Shown one piece after another: positions 32,047 to 36,768 of a stretch of DNA of 36,768 nt. The position numbers and the translations under genes were made by a program. Each line of letters opens with the position of its first letter. Position 1 is the first letter of the stretch. The DNA is taken from positions 1-36,768 of the forward strand of contig CALHXW010000418.1 in NCBI GenBank assembly GCA_938040325.1, read 5' to 3'. The notes under the pieces are model-generated. The model worked only from the letters and a program-made list of their open reading frames with translations. It had not been told where the DNA came from and made no database searches. The stretch comes from an uncultured bacterium (lineage in GTDB: Bacteria > Myxococcota_A > UBA9042 > PHBI01).

Positions 32047-32270
32047 TGGCACACCCCGTCTCACCGCCCGTGGCGTGCTGCCACGAGCTTCGCTGCAAGT
32101 CGCTGTTCTATCGTTCCGACGAGCGTCCGGGCTGGCTGCACGCCTCAGACACGATGACCTACTGGTGCGCGGTAACGCTGACCGATGAAGGGCCCGATGG
32201 CGAGCCGGTCGAGCACGCTAGGTGCTCCGGAGACCGGCCGTGTCGGCCTGACGCCGAGGTCGTCGGTTAG
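32046..32270 (+). CDS. Small six-Cys protein in the aldehyde oxidoreductase operon
   Basis: Encodes 74 aa. ATG at 32046 shares its first base with the stop of the FAD subunit, indicating coupling. Six cysteines lie at 11, 12, 17, 41, 60 and 66 (ACCHELRCKSLFYR, MTYWCAV, ARCSGDRPC), a spacing suited to a metal or Fe-S site. No signal peptide is present. Function unknown. Its position suggests an assembly factor or electron carrier for the enzyme, whereas E. coli has the maturation factor PaoD in the corresponding place. Not related to PaoD by length. Confidence 0.7.
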   Translation: MAHPVSPPVACCHELRCKSLFYRSDERPGWLHASDTMTYWCAVTLTDEGPDGEPVEHARCSGDRPCRPDAEVVG

Positions 32271-32310
32271 CCCAGTCGTTCGCACAAGAACTCAGCCAGC
32301 GCGACAGACG

Positions 32311-32496
32311 TTACTCGTGGCGTGCTGTTGGGAGCTTCACGCGGAGACGGTAGCGACGGCCTGGGCGGACCGCGTGGGTGCCTGCGGATCGGCGGCGGCG
32401 TGCACTCGGCTCGACGGTCACGACCGTATCGCGGACAGGTGCAGGAAGGTTCGAGGAGTCGGCATCGAGTGGAATCGACAGGATCGTGATGGACAT
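32311..32496 (-). CDS. Possible small basic protein, 61 aa
   Basis: ATG at 32496 has GAGAGG about 9 nt upstream and opens MSITILSIPLDADSSNLPAPVRDTVV, then an Arg-rich stretch (SARRRRSAG, RPGRRYRLRVKL). The frame is open to 32772, but no other start is better placed. No homologue recognised. Dyad symmetries at 32589-32646 lie upstream of it. Lack of a known family and the short length keep confidence low. Confidence 0.35.
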   Translation of the reverse strand: MSITILSIPLDADSSNLPAPVRDTVVTVEPSARRRRSAGTHAVRPGRRYRLRVKLPTARHE

Positions 32497-32822
32497 AGGC
32501 AGGGGCCTCTCAGCTTGTGGACACGCTGAGTTGAGTTCAGCAAGAAGCGGGCCAAGTCTTTGGGCCGATGACACCCGCACAATTGTGAACCCTGTTCCAT
32601 ATTGAGACGAACAGGGTGTTTCTAAATGAGACGGCGGCGTCTCATTATGAGGCGATGCGCTGCCTGCCGATCTCAACCCGTCGACTGTGACACGGTCTGA
32701 GCTCTCGCGGCGTTCTCGTGTCCGTGCCTCGTTCCCTTGATCAAGGCGCGGATCCGGCTGTGAAAGAGGCAAGAAAACTAGCGCTCTCGACTGGTTGAAA
32801 CACTCTGAGGCTAGGAGGGCTC
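32497..32822. other. Intergenic region with dyad symmetries
   Basis: This gap lies between the possible small minus-strand gene and the small plus-strand gene at 32823. It is locally AT-richer than the rest of the window around 32575-32650, as expected for a regulatory region, and contains the two dyads listed separately. No intrinsic terminator or RNA gene was recognised. Confidence 0.45.
32589..32646. promoter_or_regulatory. Two adjacent inverted repeats sharing TGAGACG
   Basis: Dyad 1 is ACCCTGTTC (32589-32597) with GAACAGGGT (32609-32617) around an 11-nt centre. Dyad 2 is AATGAGACG (32625-32633) with CGTCTCATT (32638-32646) around GCGG. The heptamer TGAGACG occurs three times in the block, once inside dyad 1's centre and once in each arm of dyad 2, which suggests a repeated protein-binding half-site. 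It lies between divergent small ORFs. The binding protein is unknown. Confidence 0.5.
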
Positions 32823-33014
32823 ATGACACACCACAAAGACGACGCCAACGCCGCCAACAAGACTGCGCGCACCCGCGTGAAGACGCTCACTTCGGCGACC
32901 CGAGGCTGGGCGTACCGACTCGCTGCCAGAGCGAGCGCCGCGGCGTCAGAGCGACCCGACTCCGTCCACCCTGCAAGGGCCGCAGCGCGCGAGGTCGCTG
33001 GCCGAGTGGGCTAG
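32823..33014 (+). CDS. Small basic Ala/Arg-rich protein, 63 aa
   Basis: ATG at 32823 is preceded by AGGAGG (32813-32818), one of the strongest ribosome-binding sites in the window, and this is the main reason to accept the gene. The product starts MTHHKDDANAANKTARTR and is rich in Ala, Arg, Thr and Ser with no cysteine, hydrophobic segment or known motif. It looks partly disordered and could bind nucleic acid. The gene is convergent with the DUF1801 gene 15 bp away. A small imperfect dyad (TAGCGCCC and GGGGCTA, near 33012-33031) lies between them. Confidence 0.55.
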   Translation: MTHHKDDANAANKTARTRVKTLTSATRGWAYRLAARASAAASERPDSVHPARAAAREVAGRVG

Positions 33015-33028
33015 CGCCCATTTTGGGG

Positions 33029-33451
33029 CTAACGCTTGGTCTTGCGGTGGTAGGTCAGAGCCAGCTCGATGCAGGTCCTGACGGCGTTCGCGTCGTGGCC
33101 CTCGGCGACCTCGAAGACAACCGCACGTGACCCGTCGACGTTCAGTGCATCGCCAAAGGTCGCCCGGAAGGAGTCGGCGAGGGTGGTCTGGCAGTTGACG
33201 TAGAGCGCGTACTTGTCGCTCGCGCCGGCATGCGCGTTGATTCGAATCGGCGAGCCGCCAACAGCGCGATAGCTCGGCTCGCCCCACTTCACGCTCTCCT
33301 CGAGTCGCTGCACGGTCTCAAGCGCGCCCGCGGTCTCGATAATGAGCGTGCGCAGCTCGTGGAGCCGCGCGCGAACGGGCTCTGGCTGGTCATCAATGAC
33401 GGCAAGCGCGCGCTCGGACGGGAAAAAGCTGAGGTCAGGTGCGTCGCTCAC
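33029..33451 (-). CDS. DUF1801 domain protein
   Basis: Encodes 140 aa. GTG at 33451 overlaps the M50 protease stop (GTGA), implying coupling. Recognised by the helical N-terminus (IDDQPEPVRARLHELRTLI) followed by EESVKWGEPSYRA, the signature of DUF1801/YdhG-like proteins, and a CQTTLADSFRATFG region. The family is small and cytoplasmic, with no established activity; the fold resembles bacillithiol or stress-related domains only loosely. Length is normal. Confidence 0.85.
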   Translation of the reverse strand: MSDAPDLSFFPSERALAVIDDQPEPVRARLHELRTLIIETAGALETVQRLEESVKWGEPSYRAVGGSPIRINAHAGASDKYALYVNCQTTLADSFRATFGDALNVDGSRAVVFEVAEGHDANAVRTCIELALTYHRKTKR

Positions 33452-34494
33452 GCGTCCAGTCCCGCAAGCGCCTCAAGCTTTTCACGGGCCTTGGCGGGCA
33501 GCTTCGGCGCGTCGCCGCCGCGTAGTAGCGCTTGAGCGTCGCTCTGTCGACCGAGCGCCACGAGCGACTCGATCTGGGACGCGAACACGGCCGGGCTTGC
33601 CGGCGCGCGCTTCGCATAGTCGACAGCGTCGTCATGCTCGCCCATCTTGGTGTGGCTGATGGCGAGGATGCTCCAGATCGCGCCGAGCTGGTCCTCCCCA
33701 ACGCCCTGCTCGCTCTTCGCTTGAAACGCCGCTCGGGCAGCTTCGCGGAAATCCCCTTCGGTGATGGCTTCACCCGCCGACGTCAGCAGCGAGTCGACGG
33801 TCTTGTTGCGCGTGCGGATGGCGCCCGACGCTGCCTTGGAGTTGATGCGTCGGATGTTCTCGAAGCCGAGGATGACACCGATGAACGCGATAAACAGGCT
33901 CTGGTACAAGAGCGCCCCGGCGATCCCGCCGCCGACCCCGATGATCGCGCCCGTCCAGTGAGTGATTTTTTCAGCCTTTGCAGGCGACAAGTAGCGCAGC
34001 AAGAGCAGCCGGTAGAGCTGACCGCCATCGAGTGGCCAGAGCGGAATCAGCAGGTTGAGTAGACCCCAGTAAATGTTGATCCAGTACAGCAGCTGTAGGG
34101 CGAAGTGTTCGATCGACGGCTTGCCTGCGGCCGTGGGCGTCGCTGGGCCGAGGGCTTCGTATGCAGCCCAACACGCCACGCCAAACGCGATCTGAACCAG
34201 CGGTCCAGCAGCGACGATCAGCGCATCGTGCTTGTTGGACTTTGCGCGGTCGTGAGCGCACAGTCCGCCCATCGTGACCAAGATCACCTGCGGGTTGAGC
34301 CCGTAGCGCTTGCACATCATGGCATGGCCGAACTCGTGGACCAGCAGACTGACCGTGATAATCGCCGCGGCAATGCCCGCGTAGAGCGGCCCGATCGCGA
34401 AGAACTGGTAGCTAAAGTAGAAGAGCAGAAAGAGGTAGCCGGTCTGGAAACCGACCGGCACTCCCGCGAGCGTAAAGACATGTGTTGACCGCAT
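33448..34494 (-). CDS. Site-2-protease-type M50 metallopeptidase with C-terminal TPR-like region
   Basis: Encodes 348 aa. ATG at 34494 is chosen; the frame is open to a TTG at 34530, and neither has an ideal ribosome-binding site. Residues about 15-245 hold four to six membrane segments. The zinc site HEFGH is at 53-57 (His53, Glu54, His57) and the third ligand, Asp156, is in PLDGGQ. The C-terminal 100 residues are soluble helices resembling TPR (AARAAFQAKSEQG, WSILAISHTKMGEHDDAVDYAKRA). M50 enzymes cut transmembrane substrates such as anti-sigma factors. No site-1 protease, sigma factor or anti-sigma gene is adjacent, so the substrate is unknown. Divergent from the lipase-maturation-factor gene. 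Confidence 0.88.
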   Translation of the reverse strand: MRSTHVFTLAGVPVGFQTGYLFLLFYFSYQFFAIGPLYAGIAAAIITVSLLVHEFGHAMMCKRYGLNPQVILVTMGGLCAHDRAKSNKHDALIVAAGPLVQIAFGVACWAAYEALGPATPTAAGKPSIEHFALQLLYWINIYWGLLNLLIPLWPLDGGQLYRLLLLRYLSPAKAEKITHWTGAIIGVGGGIAGALLYQSLFIAFIGVILGFENIRRINSKAASGAIRTRNKTVDSLLTSAGEAITEGDFREAARAAFQAKSEQGVGEDQLGAIWSILAISHTKMGEHDDAVDYAKRAPASPAVFASQIESLVALGRQSDAQALLRGGDAPKLPAKAREKLEALAGLDA

Positions 34495-34560
34495 GCTGCG
34501 GAGTATCCGCACCTTCTTGCGCGGCGACAAGCGCAGCCTTTGCGATAGGATGCTTCCGCT

Positions 34561-36456
34561 GTGACCGACGAACCGACAGGTACTGCCCCAGACGCCGCCG
34601 CAGAAGAGGCTGCGTCGGTCCTTTCCTACGACGCTCGCTACAGCCTGTGGCGCGGCTGCGTGCAGCGTTGGATGCAGCTCGTCGACTCAAAGGTCCAGCC
34701 CGTCGAGCATGAGCCAGAGCTCGATTCCGCGCCCGCGCTGAGCCTCACGCTGTCGGACGGCTCGGTGCACACGGGGGCCGCCGCCGTTGCTGAGCTAGGT
34801 GCTCAAACGCGCGGCGCGCCGGTGTTTCGAACCCTCTACCGTCGCGTACCGGGCGCGTCGTTTGCGGCGAACCTGCTCTACAGCATCGCGGAGCGTTTTC
34901 CGTCCGCGAGCTCGCGCCTCGTCCGACTGACGGTCGGCCCGGACCTGCGACGGCCGCGCCACGCGCTCACCCGCTGGCTCTTTCTGCGTCTGCTGGCGCT
35001 GACCGTCCTGATGGCAACGCTGTCGTGGTGGTCTCAGGCTGCGGGCCTCGTGGGCGCAAACGGCATCGCTCCTGCAGCAGACTACCTCGAGCGGGTCGCC
35101 AACTTCGCTGCGGACCAGGGCTGGGGCACGCTCGAGCGCTGGCGGCAGGTGCCGACGCTCCTGTGGCTGGACGCAAGCAACACATCGATCGGGCTCATCA
35201 ACGCGCTCACGGTGGCCGGGGCCTTGCTCCTGCTCTTCAACGTCCTGCCCTTGGTGGGTCTTGGCGCCTGCTGGCTTGGCTACCTCTCTCTGTCGGCGAC
35301 GGGCGGCGTGTTTATGGGCTACCAGTGGGACGCGCTCTTGCTTGAGACCCTCTTTATCGCCTTCTTCCTCGCGCCACGAGGTCTGCGACCTGGGCTGCTG
35401 CTCGAGCACGCGCCCAGCTGGGGTGGGGTCTGGCTGGTCCGCCTGCTCGTCGTCAAGCTGATGTGGATGTCGGCGTGGGCAAAGCTCGCCAGCGGTGATC
35501 CGACGTGGCTCGACGGGAGTGCGCTCGACTATCACTATTGGACCCAGCCGCTGCCTGCGTGGACCTCCTACTATGCCCATCATGCGTGGGACTGGACTCG
35601 CACCGCGGGGACCTACTTCATGTTTGTCGCTGAGATCCTTGGGCCAGCGATGCTCTTCGGCCCGCGTCGCGTTCGGGCCCTGGGCGTCTGGCTGATGCTG
35701 GCGCTGCAGCTTGGCATCGCCATGACCGGCAACTACGGCTACTTCAACGTTCTCACCTGTGTGATCCTCATCGCCTGCTTCGATGACCACCAGCTTCGTG
35801 CCCTCATGCCGCGGCGTGCCCGACAACGGGTGCCCGACACACATCTCGCGGCCTACCGAAGACCGACCGTCGGTCGCCGCCTCGTCCCGGCTGTGCTCAT
35901 CGGCCTAGTCGCCACGCTGTCGCTGACCGCGGCGTGGGCACGCGTGGCGCGACCCGACCCTATCCCAGAGTCGCTCGCCACGCTCCGCTCCTCGGTGGCG
36001 TCGCTGCGGGTTGCCAACAGCTACGGCCTCTTTGCGACCATGACGACGCGCCGGCCGGAGATCGTCATCGAGGGCTCGCTCGATGGCGTGACCTGGACGA
36101 CCTATAACTTCCCCTACAAGCCGACGCGCCTCGACCAAGCGCCCAGCTTTGCTCAGCCGCACATGCCGAGGCTCGACTGGCAGCTATGGTTTGCCGCCCT
36201 CCGTGGAGACTGCCGCCGCGCACGCTGGTACCAGCAGTTCGCGACCCGGCTCCTGCAGGGAGAGCCGGACGTGCTCGCGCTGCTCGACGGCAACCCCTTC
36301 CCGGACGCGCCACCCAGGTTTTTGCGCAGCACGCTCTACGACTACGCGTTCACGGAGCCAGGCAGTGACGCCTGGTGGGCGCGCAGCAACCCACGGCCGT
36401 TTTGCGCCGACCTGACGCTCAACAATGGACGGCTTGTCGCTGCGCCCGGTCTCTAG
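34561..36456 (+). CDS. Lipase maturation factor (LMF) family membrane protein with DCC-like N-terminus
   Basis: Encodes 631 aa from GTG 34561. Residues about 20-118 resemble a DCC/DUF393 thioredoxin-like domain (LSYDARYSLWRGCVQRW), but where that family has Cys-x2-Cys this protein has Arg-Tyr-Ser-Leu, so thiol chemistry is lost. The LMF/HTTM core follows with about eight membrane segments and signatures YLERVANFAADQGWG, SGDPTWLDGSALDYHYWTQP, GNYGYFNVLTCV, ANSYGLFATMTTRRPEIVIE and PRLDWQLWFAAL. In animals LMF1 helps fold lipases in the ER; bacterial homologues are uncharacterised. Its stop codon TAG lies inside the CTAG end of the miniature element, so the insertion touches its 3' end. Confidence 0.9.
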   Translation: MTDEPTGTAPDAAAEEAASVLSYDARYSLWRGCVQRWMQLVDSKVQPVEHEPELDSAPALSLTLSDGSVHTGAAAVAELGAQTRGAPVFRTLYRRVPGASFAANLLYSIAERFPSASSRLVRLTVGPDLRRPRHALTRWLFLRLLALTVLMATLSWWSQAAGLVGANGIAPAADYLERVANFAADQGWGTLERWRQVPTLLWLDASNTSIGLINALTVAGALLLLFNVLPLVGLGACWLGYLSLSATGGVFMGYQWDALLLETLFIAFFLAPRGLRPGLLLEHAPSWGGVWLVRLLVVKLMWMSAWAKLASGDPTWLDGSALDYHYWTQPLPAWTSYYAHHAWDWTRTAGTYFMFVAEILGPAMLFGPRRVRALGVWLMLALQLGIAMTGNYGYFNVLTCVILIACFDDHQLRALMPRRARQRVPDTHLAAYRRPTVGRRLVPAVLIGLVATLSLTAAWARVARPDPIPESLATLRSSVASLRVANSYGLFATMTTRRPEIVIEGSLDGVTWTTYNFPYKPTRLDQAPSFAQPHMPRLDWQLWFAALRGDCRRARWYQQFATRLLQGEPDVLALLDGNPFPDAPPRFLRSTLYDYAFTEPGSDAWWARSNPRPFCADLTLNNGRLVAAPGL

Positions 36457-36634
36457 CAGCGTTGCCGGGAAATGCGGTTTCTGGGACGAAGTGAGGTGTG
36501 CCGCTGAGGTGACAAACGAGAGGAAACCACAACGCGGGTTGCAGGGGCGCAGCTCCTGAGTGATCTCGAGATCATCGCTCCAGTGGTGCGCATCGCAAAG
36601 TCATCAGATTTCGCATTTCCCCGAACGCTGCTAG
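36453..36634. mobile_element. Miniature inverted-repeat element, copy 2 (inverted)
   Basis: The 182-bp element has ends CTAGCAGCGTT (36453) and AACGCTGCTAG (ending 36634), which are reverse complements over 11 bp and continue imperfectly for about 25. Its right end, read on the minus strand, matches the left end of copy 1 at 31 of 33 positions. GAGGTGTGCCGCTG near its left is the counterpart of CAGCGGCACACCTC in copy 1. Both ends carry CTAG. No ORF of its own. The interior differs from copy 1 in length, consistent with an old, non-autonomous family. Confidence 0.8.
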
Positions 36635-36675
36635 TGGTTCGCGTCAGGGGATTTGATTAGTTGACTGGGCCTTTA

Positions 36676-36768
36676 TCACGCGGCCCTCTTTGCCCGTTGT
36701 GCGGTGGTGCAAGGGTAGGCTTCGGCTAGCTTCGTTCGGGCATGGTCAACGCTGAACATCCAGTTGAT
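36676..36768 (-). CDS. C-terminal fragment of a probable transposase, cut by window edge
   Basis: Reading the minus strand inward from the window edge, an open frame of 30 codons (INWMFSVDHARTKLAEAYP and on to AKRAA) ends with TGA at 36678-36676. The IN-W-F---ARTKL--AYP pattern is like the C-termini of IS630-type (Tc1/mariner-related) transposases as I remember them. The rest lies outside the window. It begins 41 bp after the miniature element's CTAG end. The frame is certain; the transposase assignment is moderate. Confidence 0.45.
   Translation of the reverse strand: MNWMFSVDHARTKLAEAYPCTTAQRAKRAA

Noticed and set aside
34795-35844. 349-codon minus-strand open frame inside the LMF gene
   Set aside because: Antisense shadow: Arg/Glu/Pro-rich composition, no recognisable domain and no ribosome-binding site.
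1-36768. tRNA or rRNA genes
   Set aside because: No T-loop GTTCGAATC-type sequence in a cloverleaf context and no rRNA-like stretch were found by eye on either strand.

Overview
The window is a GC-rich, densely coding bacterial chromosome segment. Several secreted proteins have an N-terminal lipobox followed by a linker made almost only of Asp and Thr. Together with Cys-rich lipoproteins, a DUF2330 protein, a TPR/PEGA protein and a lipase-maturation-factor homologue, this suggests a Myxococcota member (former Deltaproteobacteria), perhaps Bradymonadia-like. That assignment is inference from style, because no rRNA, tRNA or marker gene is present to fix it. No phage, plasmid or CRISPR region is seen.

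Layout. 1-1077: two small lipoproteins ending in a clear rho-independent terminator. 1148-2945: a beta-ureidopropionase strikingly like the animal enzyme, with a small unknown partner. 3072-7382: six tightly packed genes for secreted or envelope proteins, beginning with tandem paralogues. 7479-10224: a translationally coupled trio of cytoplasmic hybrid histidine kinase, small possible STAS-like protein and AhpD-like CxxCxxxH protein. 10557-14956: lipoproteins and a TPR methyltransferase. 15027-15251: a palindromic miniature repeat element with an exact 63-bp partial duplication beside it. 15301-18099: homoserine kinase, divergent from a glycosyltransferase and polysaccharide deacetylase pair with a good sigma-70 promoter. 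18124-22169: a HEAT-like protein with a Pro/Lys/Ala repeat linker, coupled to a radical SAM protein. 22185-22384: a (CCCACG)-type hexamer tract lying between convergent genes.

22426-26250 (minus) is an operon of three exported proteins: a metallophosphatase/GH114 fusion, a TPR-PEGA membrane protein and an FGE-fold lipoprotein. 26400-27985 (minus) holds trmL and an orphan ParA with two N-terminal zinc-binding-like modules and a perfect 16-bp palindrome just upstream. 28499-32270 is a Tat-exported aldehyde oxidoreductase of the PaoABC type, with the 2Fe-2S and molybdopterin subunits fused, followed by the FAD subunit and a six-Cys small protein. 32311-33014 holds small ORFs and dyad symmetries. 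33029-34494 (minus) is a site-2-protease-like M50 peptidase with a DUF1801 protein. 34561-36456 is a lipase maturation factor with a degenerate DCC-like N-terminus. The window ends with a second copy of the miniature element (36453-36634), abutting what looks like the 3' end of an IS630-type transposase.

The strongest points for follow-up are the CTAG-bounded miniature element family, the GH114/metallophosphatase fusion operon, the fused aldehyde oxidoreductase with its Cys-rich partner, the zinc-module ParA with its palindrome, and the six-gene envelope operon opened by tandem unknown paralogues.
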